A stretch of 64,000 nucleotides of DNA from Cohnella ginsengisoli (GCF_029525555.1 NZ_JAPDHZ010000003.1:434001-498000); one strand, 5' to 3'; counted from the stretch's first letter, positions 27,367-37,426 are shown. Numbers and translations: made by a program. The notes: generated from the letters alone by a model not told the origin.

Positions 27367-28406
27367 GGCAGCTCAGTTCCTCCTAGAACTTGTGAATGAC
27401 TGACGATGATCTTGACCGCTTCATCCGGCTCGCTTCGGGCGAATGCGATCGCCTTATCCAATTCCTCGAACGGATAGCGCTGCGTGATGAGCGGCTTCAC
27501 CCTTACGCCGCCCGAAGCCATCAATTCGAGCACGCGCGGCCACACCTGCGGCGCGTTGGTCGAGCCGGCCAGCGTCAGCTCCTTCAGCACGACCGATTGG
27601 ATGTCCGCCTGGATGGGATGGCCGGGCAGCCCGAACAGCAGCAGCTGGCCGCCCCGCTTCAGCAGCTCGATGCCGAGCTTGAGCGACGCTTCGTTGCCCG
27701 CCGCATCGATCGCGATATCCTGCGTCTCCGGCGCTGTCGCGTCCGAGGCCGTATCTGCCGACCGCAAATTGACGGTGACGTCCGCCCCGAGCCGGCGCCC
27801 GAGTTCAAGCCGTCCTTCCCGCATGCCGAACAAGCTGACTTTGCTCGCGCCGGCTGCTTTTAACAGCTGCACGTAATATAAGCCCGTCGGACCGTCTCCG
27901 ATGACGGCGGCATGGCATCCCAGGCGAATATCGAGTTTATCGATGCCGCCCAGGCAGCAGTGCAGCGTCTCCGCCTGCGTGGCCTCCTCGAAGCTGACGG
28001 CATCCGGCAGGCGGTACAAGTTCGCCGCCGGCACGACGAGATATTCCTGCCAGCCTCCGGGGAAGTGCAGCCCGATCTCGCCGGACCGCGCGCAGCGATG
28101 CTTGTTGCCGTTCAGGCATTCGCGGCAGACGCCGCAGCCGATCAGCGGATCGATGCAGACGCGGTCTCCCGGCGCCCACCCGTCTACGCCGGGACCGATC
28201 CGCTCGACGACGCCGGCCAGCTCGTGGCCAAGCGGGAGCGGCGGTTCGCCGAAGCCGGCATGGCCGCTCATGATATGCAGGTCGGTCCCGCAAATGCCGA
28301 TCGACGCGATGCGGATCTCCGCCTCGCCCTGGTCCGGCTGCTCGCGCTCGGCTGCGCCAGACGTCACTTCGTTCAACCCCGTCCATTGCCATATCCGTTT
28401 TTGCAT
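27363..28406 (-). CDS. Zinc-binding medium-chain alcohol dehydrogenase
   Basis: 347 residues. The catalytic zinc Cys is in ASIGICGTDLH, with GHELAGVVE following. The structural zinc cysteines are in GCGVCRECLNGNKHRC. The Rossmann segment is HAAVIGDGPTGLYYVQLLKA. ATG 28406 follows GGAGG. It overlaps the enolase-superfamily gene by 4 bases and lies 2 bases after the unknown CxC-motif gene, so all are one operon. It likely oxidises a sugar or polyol produced by the upstream hydrolases. Confidence 0.93.
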   Translation of the reverse strand: MQKRIWQWTGLNEVTSGAAEREQPDQGEAEIRIASIGICGTDLHIMSGHAGFGEPPLPLGHELAGVVERIGPGVDGWAPGDRVCIDPLIGCGVCRECLNGNKHRCARSGEIGLHFPGGWQEYLVVPAANLYRLPDAVSFEEATQAETLHCCLGGIDKLDIRLGCHAAVIGDGPTGLYYVQLLKAAGASKVSLFGMREGRLELGRRLGADVTVNLRSADTASDATAPETQDIAIDAAGNEASLKLGIELLKRGGQLLLFGLPGHPIQADIQSVVLKELTLAGSTNAPQVWPRVLELMASGGVRVKPLITQRYPFEELDKAIAFARSEPDEAVKIIVSHSQVLGGTELP

Positions 28407-28408
28407 GG

Positions 28409-30016
28409 TCAACCTCCGAGTTCGACTTGGGAATCGTATTCGGTCCACTTGCCCTCGGCGTCGATCGTCGCGAAGGACAATGGCTTTAAGCAAACGGCTA
28501 ACGCGTTGCCCGCCAGCGTCACCGTGCCGCGGTTTTCGGTCTCCAGCAGGTTGTATAAAAGGACTGTCCCGATCGCTTCGAGCCAGATCAAGCCGATGCC
28601 GCTTCCCTCGACGACCCGGGGAAAAAGCCAACCGTCCGTGCCTATGCGCCGTTGAAGCAAATAGACATCGTCATCGGTAGGCCGCGTCGTCGCTTCATGC
28701 GCCCAAAGCGTCAGATTGGCCGCCTCCGGCATCAGCCGATCCAGCGCCGCCTTGTTTTTTTCCGTGGCCGTCCGGTCGAACAGCACCTGCCGATAGGCGG
28801 GCAGCCTTTGTTCCCATTGCGCCGTCAGCTCATAATCGCCGATGAACAGAAGCAGCTGGCCGCCTTCGCCGTCCTGATCCGCCCGGACCGGCTTGACCGG
28901 CAGCCCGGCGAGCACCGGCAGGCCGGTCGGGACGATCGGCTCCGCGCAGGCGCCGTGCGTGCCGTAGGCCAGATGCACGGGATAGCTTCTCTTTAAGCCT
29001 GCGGTCGTCCGGTCCAGGGCGCGCAACGCCGGGAGCGCTTCCGCGATCGCCTTCCAATAGCTTTCTTCCAGCACCCACGTCCCGCTCATGAAGAGAACGT
29101 TCTCGAGTCCGGATGCGATGGCCATTTTCGCTTTGTACACCAAGTTGTGTTCCTTGAGGGAGCGAGGCGGGAAAATGGTCGATTCGCTGTAGGCGAGCTT
29201 ATTATCCAGGAAGTTCAGATGATAGGCGATCCCCAGCATTTCTTCCGCTTTGGCGTACGGCTTCGTAAAGCTCCCGTCGTTGAATTGCAGCTCGCCGACC
29301 CGGAACAGGGCGTCCGGAATCCGCTTGCGAATGGCGGGAATGTCGATCCCATGCCGCTCGTCGCCGAAGTGCATGACCATGATGCCGGCCTGAACGCCTT
29401 GTCGGTCTGTCGCTTCCATGACAGCCGTAACCTTGTCGCATTGGAAGGCCACCCAATCCTTCGCCAATTCCGGGTTGACCTTCTTCGTCAGCTGCGCCAT
29501 GAGCGACTCTCTCGTTTCCGAGCGATTATACTTCCCGTTGAATTCCGACAGGCACGCATCGCAATAGCACCCTTCGATAAACGCGTTGAAGTTGCCGACG
29601 CGCAGGTCGTCGTCCAGGAATACTTCACTGAAGCCCGCCTCGCGCAGCAGCCTGGCGGCCTTGGCGTTGTCCTCAATCAGGCAGCGGTCGATCGCTCCGC
29701 AGAAATACACCGTCTCTCCCAGATTGTCCACCCGGTAATGCCAGGTTTTCGGAATCTCCAGGTCTAGGTCGGGATCGTCCGGATTAAGCGCGTTGCCCGG
29801 GTGACCGATCGGGATCGTGACCGCGCCGACCTCGAAGCCGTGCGATTCGGCGAATGCCTTCGCTTCCTTCAGTTCATCCAGATCGACCATTTTGCCAGAG
29901 AAAAATCCGGCGATCCAAATTTTCTGAATGCCGGCTTCTTTCATCTGTTCGACTAACGCGTCCCTCGCCGCCCGATCGATCAGCGGCTCATGAGCCATGC
30001 TGTATTGCAGCTTCAT
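28409..30016 (-). CDS. Unknown protein with DDDLR and CxC motif, probable barrel-fold sugar enzyme
   Basis: 535 residues, no signal peptide. I do not recognise a named family. The first 380 residues alternate strands and helices like a TIM barrel. The segment FSEVFLDDDLRVGNF followed by GCYCDACLSEFNGKYNRSE parallels VWVDDDIR and CFCPVCIDIYNRK in the gene at 37449-39448, suggesting related active sites. The C-terminal part looks like glutamine-amidotransferase-like and beta-sandwich domains, as in several glycoside hydrolases. Probably an intracellular glycoside hydrolase or related enzyme; specificity unknown. Confidence 0.6.
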   Translation of the reverse strand: MKLQYSMAHEPLIDRAARDALVEQMKEAGIQKIWIAGFFSGKMVDLDELKEAKAFAESHGFEVGAVTIPIGHPGNALNPDDPDLDLEIPKTWHYRVDNLGETVYFCGAIDRCLIEDNAKAARLLREAGFSEVFLDDDLRVGNFNAFIEGCYCDACLSEFNGKYNRSETRESLMAQLTKKVNPELAKDWVAFQCDKVTAVMEATDRQGVQAGIMVMHFGDERHGIDIPAIRKRIPDALFRVGELQFNDGSFTKPYAKAEEMLGIAYHLNFLDNKLAYSESTIFPPRSLKEHNLVYKAKMAIASGLENVLFMSGTWVLEESYWKAIAEALPALRALDRTTAGLKRSYPVHLAYGTHGACAEPIVPTGLPVLAGLPVKPVRADQDGEGGQLLLFIGDYELTAQWEQRLPAYRQVLFDRTATEKNKAALDRLMPEAANLTLWAHEATTRPTDDDVYLLQRRIGTDGWLFPRVVEGSGIGLIWLEAIGTVLLYNLLETENRGTVTLAGNALAVCLKPLSFATIDAEGKWTEYDSQVELGG

Positions 30017-30035
30017 ATTCGGCAGCCCTCCATCA

Positions 30036-30740
30036 TTACGGAAGTAATTTGAAGTTCGGCATATAGCCGTGGATCCGGAAAGCCCTAAAGCCTTCGGCGT
30101 AAACGAACCCGGCTTGCAGCCCTCTGAATTTGTCGGTGATCTCCAAAATGTCGAGCAAGCCGTGGGTCTGATACACGTCCATCCAGGCGTATTGGCTCTT
30201 GTGCAGGGCCAAAGCTTCTTTTTTCAACTCGAATACGTCGGTAATGTCCACGTACGCTTCCGGCTCGAAGCCAATGCCGACCGGCGTCGCGTAAAAGAAG
30301 AGGGAAGGATTTTTGGCGATCGGCGGTTCGTCCGCAGGAATCAGCTTGCCTGGAATCGACAGGATGACTTCGCTTACGATTTTTCCGGTGACGGCATGAT
30401 CCGTGCTCGGATCTCCGGGATAGTTCGCCAGGATCACGTCCGGATTCGCCCAGCGGATCGCGTTGATGACCGCGCGTCTCGTCTCTGGCGTGTCCTGCAA
30501 GCCCTGGTCGTCAAACCTCAGGAACTTCACCTCCGCGCCCAAGAGCGTCGCCGCCTCCTGCTGTTCCTGCTCCCTCACCTTCGCGATTTCTTCCCGGGTG
30601 TCGTATTCGTTGGAGCCGATGTTGCCGCTTGTCGTGAGCGCGATGAAAATGCGGTGTCCCTGCTGCTTGTATTTCAGCAGCGTGCCTGCGCAAAATACTT
30701 CGATATCGTCCGGATGCGCGCCGATCGCCAAAATGTTCAT
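30036..30740 (-). CDS. PIG-L/LmbE-family deacetylase
   Basis: 234 residues. It begins MNILAIGAHPDDIEVFCAGT, carrying the zinc-binding HPDD motif, with the third ligand region in GDPSTDHAVTGKI. Members remove N-acetyl groups from GlcNAc-containing or other amide substrates. ATG 30740 has GGAG about 10 bases upstream; longer in-frame versions have no Shine-Dalgarno. It follows the transporter genes, so it may process an imported N-acylated sugar conjugate. Confidence 0.92.
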   Translation of the reverse strand: MNILAIGAHPDDIEVFCAGTLLKYKQQGHRIFIALTTSGNIGSNEYDTREEIAKVREQEQQEAATLLGAEVKFLRFDDQGLQDTPETRRAVINAIRWANPDVILANYPGDPSTDHAVTGKIVSEVILSIPGKLIPADEPPIAKNPSLFFYATPVGIGFEPEAYVDITDVFELKKEALALHKSQYAWMDVYQTHGLLDILEITDKFRGLQAGFVYAEGFRAFRIHGYMPNFKLLP

Positions 30741-30794
30741 GCCGAATCCTCTCCTCTTCGCATTTGAAATGATCGTTGCCAGGGTCATTGCGAT

Positions 30795-31628
30795 CTAGCC
30801 TTTGACGGCGCCGGCGGTAATGCCGGACACCATGTACTTCTGCGCGAACATGAACAGGATCAAACACGGAATGATGCCCACCAGAATGTCCGCGAACACC
30901 AGGTTCCAGCTCTGGCTGTACTTCCCGAAGAAGGAGTAAATGCTGAGCGGCAGCGGATATTGCGTCGATTTGGAGAAGTACAGGTAATAAGCGACGTTGT
31001 TCCAGACGGCAATGAAGACGAATATCGATACCGTAATGGTTACGGGCTTTAACAGCGGAAAAACGATCCTGAAATACAGCTGATAAGGATTGCTGCCGTC
31101 GATAATCGCGGCTTCGTCGATCTCGCGCGGAATCGTCTTGATGAACCCTGTGAAGAGAAAAATGCCGAAGGGGAGCGTGGCGGTCACGAACAGCATGACC
31201 AAACCGATATAGGTGTTGTTCAAGTGAAGAATGCGCATTTCCAGATAGATCGGGATGATCGAACCCGGAACGATCAAGCCCGCGATAAAGTAGTTGTAAA
31301 AGAAGGTCGAAATCTTCCGTTTGATTCTTGCCAGATAAAAGGAGCACATCGAGGCGACGACGACGTTGGATACGACCGTGATCAAGCCCAGCAGCAGGCC
31401 GTTATACAAGCCTCTTAAAATGCCGGACTCTCTGAACACGACTGCGTAATTGTCCCACACCGGCTTGGACGGCAGCCCTAAGCCCATGAGGCCGGCTCCC
31501 GTGGAATCCTTCAGCGAGTTGGAGAACACCATCCAGATCGGGATCAAATAACAAAGGGCGACGACGATCATCAAAATCTCCAGAATCGCCCGAGTCGGCG
31601 TAAGCCTCCATCTCCTAAGCAGCTGCAT
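30795..31628 (-). CDS. Carbohydrate ABC transporter permease (MalG type)
   Basis: 277 residues, six predicted helices, and the EAA loop EIDEAAIIDGSNPYQLYFRI before the fifth helix. C-terminus YMVSGITAGAVKG is typical of CUT1 inner-membrane proteins. Its ATG overlaps the stop of the partner permease (TAATG). No ATPase gene is in the locus; such importers commonly share an MsmX-type ATPase encoded elsewhere. Confidence 0.96.
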   Translation of the reverse strand: MQLLRRWRLTPTRAILEILMIVVALCYLIPIWMVFSNSLKDSTGAGLMGLGLPSKPVWDNYAVVFRESGILRGLYNGLLLGLITVVSNVVVASMCSFYLARIKRKISTFFYNYFIAGLIVPGSIIPIYLEMRILHLNNTYIGLVMLFVTATLPFGIFLFTGFIKTIPREIDEAAIIDGSNPYQLYFRIVFPLLKPVTITVSIFVFIAVWNNVAYYLYFSKSTQYPLPLSIYSFFGKYSQSWNLVFADILVGIIPCLILFMFAQKYMVSGITAGAVKG

Positions 31629-32513
31629 TAGTATTCGACCTCCATTTTCCTGAACAAGCCAAGCAGCGTGAAGCTGGAGATACTAACCACAACCGTGAAG
31701 ACAAGGCCCGCTGCCGCCGCGTAGCCGTACAAGCCCTGCGAGAAGTTGGCGAAAATGAAAGTGCCGAACACCTCGGTCGCTCCGTTCGGTCCGCCGTTGG
31801 TCAGGCCGTATACTTCGCCGAACACGTTCAGGCCGGATATGAGCACGAGCAAAGTGTTGATGGTGAGCGCATGCATCGTTAAAGGCAGCGTGATATAACG
31901 AAATTTTTTGAGCCCGCCGGCGCCGTCGATCGTCGCCGATTCGTAGAAGTCCGCGGACACGGATTGCAGGCCTGCGAGGAAGATCACGACGGTCGACCCC
32001 AAGCCGACCCATACGCCCATAATGATGACGGCGTACAGCGCGATTTTCGGTTCCGTCAGCCAGTTTTGCGCGAGCGATCCGAGGCCGATTTTTCTGAGGA
32101 ACGCGTTGATGGGACCGTAAGTCGGATTATAGAGAGCACTGAACACCAGGGAGATGACGAGCGGGTTGATCACGACCGGCGAGAAGATGATGACCCGGTA
32201 CGCGTTTTTGAACTTCACCTGATTGTTCAGAATGATGGCGAGTCCGTAACCGAGCGCGATAACGAATATCGTGTGCAAAACGGTGTAAAGCAGCGTGTGC
32301 CTGATCGCTGCGAGGAACCCGGTGGATTCGAACAAATCCTTGAAATTTTGCAGGCCGACATACGTCGGCTTCAAGAGGTAAAACGTCGACCAATCCGTAA
32401 ATGCGGCCGCTAGCCCCACAAAACTCGGAACGACCGAAAACACGGTGTAGAGGATGACCGCGGGAACGATAAAAAAAGATCGGATAATTTCGCAAGATCA
32501 TTTTGGGAACCAT
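31628..32513 (-). CDS. Carbohydrate ABC transporter permease (MalF type, frame broken)
   Basis: About 294 residues and six helices. The EAA loop is ESATIDGAGGLKKFRYITLP. ATG 32513 with AAGGGGG upstream reads MVPKMILRNYPIFF. The frame changes in the seven-A run at 32471-32477; with six bases it continues IVPAVILYTVFSVVPSFVGL. It pairs with the MalG-type permease and the upstream solute-binding protein to form a CUT1 oligosaccharide importer. Confidence 0.93.
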
Positions 32514-32529
32514 GGCAACCCCCTTTCTT

Positions 32530-32572
32530 AAAAGGGATAATCCCCTGAATGGCTCATCGGATTATCCCTTTT
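32530..32572 (-). terminator. Perfect 14-bp hairpin between binding protein and permeases
   Basis: Arms 32530-32543 and 32559-32572 are exactly complementary, with a 15-nt loop. On the minus strand the hairpin ends in TTTT and then reads AAGAAAGGGGG. It probably stabilises the binding-protein mRNA or stops part of the transcription, so that binding protein exceeds permease, as in many CUT1 operons. Confidence 0.7.
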
Positions 32573-32580
32573 ACGGCTAA

Positions 32581-33951
32581 TTAGAAACCTTCTGTTTTGG
32601 CGGCTTTGTTCACCTTGGCGTAATCCTTGTACCAATCGTCAAGCGCTTGCGCAGGCGCCTTGCCCGCCATCATGTCGTTCACGTGCTTGTTGAAGTCGCC
32701 CAGCTGGAAGTTGGGGTCCAGGTAACCGAGCAGGAACGGCGCCGCTGGAATGTTGTTCGCGGCGATCATGTCCGCCATCGATTGCTGGAAGTGATTCAGG
32801 CCGACCGTGAAGTCCTTGTACGGGGAGATGCCCGAACCCGGCGTGCCGTCCTTGGTGTTCAGCAAAATAAAGTTGTCCTTTTGCGTCGCGAAGTTGATGA
32901 AGTCGTTCGCTTCGGCCTTGTGCTTCGCGTTGACGGGAATCGACATCGCGGCCTCGTCCGTCGGCGGGAACGTAGCGGCGATATAATCGTCGCCGAGCGT
33001 GAACGGCATGTAGCCGAGCTTTTCCGCTTTTGCCGCGTCTTCCTTTTCAAAATCGCCGTAAGTGACGTCCGGATAAAATTCCATGGCGATCGTGCCGTCG
33101 AGCAGTCCCTTTTGGATAATCGGCTGGTCAGAGGACAAGTAGTCCTTCGCGATATACTTTTTCAAGCTCACGTAACGGTTCACCATCTCAAGATATTCAG
33201 GCGAATCGGCCGGTTTGAGCTTGTTCGTCGAGATCTGCTTCGCGAGCTCCGGATTTTTCGCGAACACGTAAGCGCCGCCGACCAGGTAGGGCTGGTTGGC
33301 CGTCCAGGTCGATTTGCCCGCGAGTCCGAGCGGGGTGACGCCCATCGCGAGCAATTTATCGGCTGCCGCGATGAATTCTTGATACGTCTTCAGCGGCACT
33401 TTAATGCCGGCCTTATCGAACACTTCCGTGTTGTAAATGATACCGTAGAAGCTATGCGGAGCGACCGGCGCTTGATAGAATTTGCCGTCGATCGTCGTGA
33501 CGGCCGCGACCGTCGGGTCGATGCGATCCAGGATCGGGCCGGTGATCGGCTCCAGGAAATTGGCGGGAATATAGTTAAAGCCTTTATTGTGGAACAGCAG
33601 GTCCGGCGCGTCGTTCGTCGACATCTTGGTTTTCATGACGTTGAGGTATTGATCGTCCGGCACGACTTCCTGCTTGATCTTGTTGCCGGTAGCGGCCTCA
33701 TAGGCTGTGAGCATATCCTGAACCCCGGAGCCGGCCATCCAGGAGGTCGGGCCCATGAACGTCAATTCTACGGGATCCTTGGCAGGCGCTGCCGATTCCG
33801 ATGCCGCAGCCGAACCAGCCGGAGCCGAGCCGCTCGGAGAAGCGCTTTCACCGGCCGCATTATTGTTGTTATTTCCTCCGCATGCCGCCAGCGTGGTGGA
33901 TAACGCTAGAATGAGACCAAGCGAGACCGATAACTTTCGTTTGTTTGCCAT
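32581..33951 (-). CDS. Extracellular sugar-binding lipoprotein (family 1 SBP)
   Basis: 456 residues. A lipoprotein signal ends in the lipobox LAAC before GGNNNNN, and a Ser/Ala/Gly-rich linker follows. The mature part has the family pattern ELTFMGPTSWM, KIKQEVVPDDQYLNVMKTKM and GDDYIAATFPPTDEAAMSIP. It is the first gene of the importer operon, with GGGGG before ATG 33951. The 210-base leader upstream (33952-34162) shows no convincing promoter hexamers. Likely ligand: an oligosaccharide released outside the cell, possibly rhamnose-containing. Confidence 0.95.
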   Translation of the reverse strand: MANKRKLSVSLGLILALSTTLAACGGNNNNNAAGESASPSGSAPAGSAAASESAAPAKDPVELTFMGPTSWMAGSGVQDMLTAYEAATGNKIKQEVVPDDQYLNVMKTKMSTNDAPDLLFHNKGFNYIPANFLEPITGPILDRIDPTVAAVTTIDGKFYQAPVAPHSFYGIIYNTEVFDKAGIKVPLKTYQEFIAAADKLLAMGVTPLGLAGKSTWTANQPYLVGGAYVFAKNPELAKQISTNKLKPADSPEYLEMVNRYVSLKKYIAKDYLSSDQPIIQKGLLDGTIAMEFYPDVTYGDFEKEDAAKAEKLGYMPFTLGDDYIAATFPPTDEAAMSIPVNAKHKAEANDFINFATQKDNFILLNTKDGTPGSGISPYKDFTVGLNHFQQSMADMIAANNIPAAPFLLGYLDPNFQLGDFNKHVNDMMAGKAPAQALDDWYKDYAKVNKAAKTEGF

Positions 33952-34162
33952 CGACTTTTAACCCCCATTTTTTTGTAGTGAACGTTAGTACCTTGTTCCT
34001 TCAGTCTTCGGCTTAACGTCCCCGCGAGGCGCTCCTTCCCGGCTCAATCCATCCGGCTTGCCGATCGCTCCTTCATTTTACTGTCCTAACATTCCCTTGA
34101 TATATAGAAAAACGTACGGGCCCTTCTTGAATATTGAACGCAAGTTTGTATGCGAATCGCGA

Positions 34163-37100
34163 TCAACCGCACGCAAAACGGTAACTGCCCGATCCGACTT
34201 CCAGCATCCAATAGCGCCCGTCTTCTCCGACGATCCGGACGCCTTCCGCCGCATCCGCCGCGCGGCCGCCCTCCGTCAGCTTCCCGCTTCCCGCCTTGGG
34301 CACGTAGACGAAGGCCGTCGTGTTGACCGGCACCGTCACCTCGTGGACGAGCCCCTCGGCCGTCGATTGCCACGCCGATCCGATCCGCCCCCGGACCGTC
34401 TCGATCGCGCCGCCGGCGAACGTCATATCGCCCAAGAGATACGGTTTGATGACGCTGGTCTTATAGCCGTCGGACGTCGTCTTGATGCCGGCCAGATGCT
34501 TGAAGAACCAGTCGTCGATCGTGCCGAGGAAATAGTGGTCGTAGGAGCGCGTCTTCGACTCCCACGCTTCCCAGAAGGAGGTCCCGCCTTCCGCCAGGCA
34601 ATAGCCCCAGCTCGGGAACGTCTCCTTCGTCGCGAGCGTATACGCGACATCGCCCCGTCCATGCTCGGTCAGCACCGGCGCCAAATACTTCGTGCCGAAG
34701 CAGCCCGTGTCCAGATGCCCGTCCTTGTCCTCCATGATGTCGCGCGCCAGGCGATCGACGACGCGGCCGATCTCGCCTTCCGGCGCGATGCCGAACGCCA
34801 CCGGGAGCACGTTGGACGTCTGCCGGTAGCCGGCCTCGATCTCCGTGTGATATTCGGCGTCTTCCCGCGCATAGAACCTTTCGTTAACGACGTTCGCCAG
34901 ACGCGCTTGCGCATCCGCATAATAAGCGGCGTCCTCCGCCTTGCCCAGCACGCCGGCGATTCGCGACATCAGGGAGCAGCTGTAGCAGACGTATGCCGTC
35001 GCCAGCAGCGTGCCGCCTTCCGGCCCGATGAACGGACCCGGCACGGCCCAATCCGCATAGCTCTCGTCGGAGCTCACGCCGTCCTTCAGCCGGCTCAGCT
35101 CGTACTGCATGTAATGCTTCATGCCGTCGTAATGCTTGCGAAGCGTCTCCTTGTCGCCGTAATACTCGTACAACGTCCACGGCACGATGACGAAGGCGCT
35201 CATCCAGGCGGGCGTTGGCGTCAGGTACAGGAAAGGCCCCGGGCACGTATGGGCCACTTCGCCTGCCGGCTGCTGCGAGTCGGCGATGTCCTGCGTCCAC
35301 TTGGCGAAAAACGCGGACATATCGAAGTTCATCGAAGCGCACTCCGCGATTACTTGCCCGTCGCCCGTCCAGCCCCGCTTCTCATGGAACGGCGTGTCCG
35401 TCGGGATGCTGTGGAAATTGTTGAGCATCGTATTTTTCATAGCCTCATGAATCCGGTTGAACAAATCGTTAGAGCTGTCGAAGGCGCCAATCGTATCCAG
35501 ATCGTTATGGAAAACGCGCGCTTCGACGGATGCCGGCTTCGCGGCGCTCTCAATCTGGATGTAGCGGAAGCCTTTGTAGCTGAATTTCGGCTCCCAGGTC
35601 TCGATGCCCTCGCCCTTGGCGATATACACGTCCTCCTGCGGATTTTCCCAGAACTGATGGTCGTAGCCTTCCTTCCATATATCGAGCGAGCCGTTCTCGC
35701 GGAGAATCTCCCCGTAGACGAGCTTCACGCTTGTGCCTCTCGGCGCCTGCACCGTCAGCTTCGCCCAGCCCGTCGTGATGAGACCGGCATCGTAGACGTA
35801 GACGTTCGGCATCGGACTCGACAGATATTCGCAGGAGATCGTCTCTACGACGCGAATCGGGGGGACGAAGGCGGACTCGACGCTGCCCTCGTACGGCGCC
35901 ATCGTGGCTGCGGCCGTCCAGTCGTCGTCCGCGTAGCCGGCGAGCTGCCAGCCGTCGCGTTCGAGCCGGGCATCGTATTTATCGCCGTACCAGATATTGT
36001 CGTCGACCGTCGGTCCGTCCTTCGTTCGCCACGAGCCGTCGGTGACGATCGTCTCGCTCGTGCCGTCCGCGTATTCGATTCGCAGCTGCGCCAGCACCTT
36101 CGGCTCGATCGTGCCCGTGGCGGGATCCGGCCGGCTGAAGTTGTCGCCGATCCAATCTTTGCCGTAGGCATAATGGCCGCGCCCGAGCTCGAACGCGATG
36201 CAATTCAGCCCCTCGTTCAACAACTCCGTGCCGTCGAACGTAATCGCGTACGTCCGCTTGGGGAATTGCGTATAATCCGGCTGAAGCAGCCCGTCACCGA
36301 GCCGCCGCCCGTTCAGATGCGCCTCGAAGTAGCCGAGACAGGCGACATGCAGCCTGGCGGACTTCACCGACTGCTTCGCCTGGAACTCCTTGCGGATCAA
36401 CGGCGCGGAGCCGCGACGGCGAATGGCGCCCCATGGCGCGTCGCCATACGACGCGATCGTCCGCGACATGCCCCAGGCGGCATCGTCGTGATCGGCAAGC
36501 TTCCAGTCCGGCGCCGTCACGTCCGTCGCGTCCGCCTCGGCCGTTACGCGCCATGTCTCGTCCGTCAGGATCGTCTCGACCGAGCCGTCGTCGTAGCCAA
36601 GCTCGAACTTGCCGATGATACCCGCTTCGCGCGACTCGGCATGCTCCACGATCCATGACAAGACGTTGTCTCCGCCTCTTAGTTTGGCGGTAAAGTCGAT
36701 ATAGACGAACGGGGACGTCCAATCCTGCTTCCAGCGCGTATTGAGCTTCGCGATCGTGCTTCCGTTCGCGAAGACGGTGAACTTCGATCCGCCCGTGCCA
36801 TGGAACAACGCGCAGCGAACCGTCTTGCCCTCCGGCACCTGGAAGGTCTTGCGGAAATGAACGAGGCGCGGCGAATGGCCGGCAGCTTTATCGGCAGTGC
36901 TGTCGGCAGTACGATCGGCAGCGCCGTCTGCAGCGTCATCGGCAGCTCCTTCGGCCGTTTTGCCGGCGGTAGCGCCGCTCCCCGGCAGATCGAGGGAATG
37001 CCACGCCCACTTGGCTCCCGCCAGCGGATTGCGCCCCGTATCGCCGCCGATCCATTCGGCTGCCCACTCTTCGGGACGGAGCAGTCCCGTCTCGAACCAC

Positions 37101-37426
37101 GCTGGCGCGCTCCATTCGGAAGCTCTGCCGTCTTTGTCCCACGCCATCGCCTTCCAGTAATAGCGGGTTTCCGACACCAGAGGCTCGCCCGCGTAGCGGA
37201 TCTGCAGCGTCTCGTCGGATTCGACCTTGCCGCTGTCCCAGCATTCGCCCGCTTCGCGGCCAAGCCGCTCTTCGTCGCGGCCGACGACGATCCGGTAGGC
37301 GGTTTGCCGCTCGGCGCGCCGATCCGATGCCAGCTTCCAGCCGAACAAAGGCTGCGTGCTGCCGATACCAAGCGGATGGACGGTATTTTCCGTCTTCAAT
37401 TCGTAAAGCGCCAGCTTGTCGCTCAT
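34163..37426 (-). CDS. GH78 alpha-L-rhamnosidase
   Basis: 1087 residues, no signal peptide, so cytoplasmic. Order: N-terminal Ig-like domains (KTENTVHPLGIGSTQPLFGW; ETRYYWKAMAWDKDG), the concanavalin-like Bac_rhamnosid_N domain, then the (alpha/alpha)6 barrel with SIPTDTPFHEKRGWTGDGQV, which corresponds to the acid-containing GH78 signature, and the C-terminal beta domain. ATG 37426 has GGGGTGA upstream. A short alanine-aspartate repeat (about residues 159-182) interrupts the first accessory region. It lies 22 bases after the unknown barrel protein and shares its operon. Confidence 0.95.
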   Translation of the reverse strand: MSDKLALYELKTENTVHPLGIGSTQPLFGWKLASDRRAERQTAYRIVVGRDEERLGREAGECWDSGKVESDETLQIRYAGEPLVSETRYYWKAMAWDKDGRASEWSAPAWFETGLLRPEEWAAEWIGGDTGRNPLAGAKWAWHSLDLPGSGATAGKTAEGAADDAADGAADRTADSTADKAAGHSPRLVHFRKTFQVPEGKTVRCALFHGTGGSKFTVFANGSTIAKLNTRWKQDWTSPFVYIDFTAKLRGGDNVLSWIVEHAESREAGIIGKFELGYDDGSVETILTDETWRVTAEADATDVTAPDWKLADHDDAAWGMSRTIASYGDAPWGAIRRRGSAPLIRKEFQAKQSVKSARLHVACLGYFEAHLNGRRLGDGLLQPDYTQFPKRTYAITFDGTELLNEGLNCIAFELGRGHYAYGKDWIGDNFSRPDPATGTIEPKVLAQLRIEYADGTSETIVTDGSWRTKDGPTVDDNIWYGDKYDARLERDGWQLAGYADDDWTAAATMAPYEGSVESAFVPPIRVVETISCEYLSSPMPNVYVYDAGLITTGWAKLTVQAPRGTSVKLVYGEILRENGSLDIWKEGYDHQFWENPQEDVYIAKGEGIETWEPKFSYKGFRYIQIESAAKPASVEARVFHNDLDTIGAFDSSNDLFNRIHEAMKNTMLNNFHSIPTDTPFHEKRGWTGDGQVIAECASMNFDMSAFFAKWTQDIADSQQPAGEVAHTCPGPFLYLTPTPAWMSAFVIVPWTLYEYYGDKETLRKHYDGMKHYMQYELSRLKDGVSSDESYADWAVPGPFIGPEGGTLLATAYVCYSCSLMSRIAGVLGKAEDAAYYADAQARLANVVNERFYAREDAEYHTEIEAGYRQTSNVLPVAFGIAPEGEIGRVVDRLARDIMEDKDGHLDTGCFGTKYLAPVLTEHGRGDVAYTLATKETFPSWGYCLAEGGTSFWEAWESKTRSYDHYFLGTIDDWFFKHLAGIKTTSDGYKTSVIKPYLLGDMTFAGGAIETVRGRIGSAWQSTAEGLVHEVTVPVNTTAFVYVPKAGSGKLTEGGRAADAAEGVRIVGEDGRYWMLEVGSGSYRFACG
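36881..36952. repeat. Six 12-bp repeats inside the rhamnosidase gene
   Basis: Units of GGCAGNNNNNTC start at 36881, 36893, 36905, 36917, 36929 and 36941 (one begins TGCAG). On the coding strand they give four-residue units AADD, AADG, AADR, TADS, TADK. The length is a multiple of three, so copy-number change keeps the frame. Confidence 0.9.

Noticed and set aside
34058..36658. 866-residue plus-strand open frame
   Set aside because: Complementary to the GH78 rhamnosidase coding region. Third-position GC bias explains its length.
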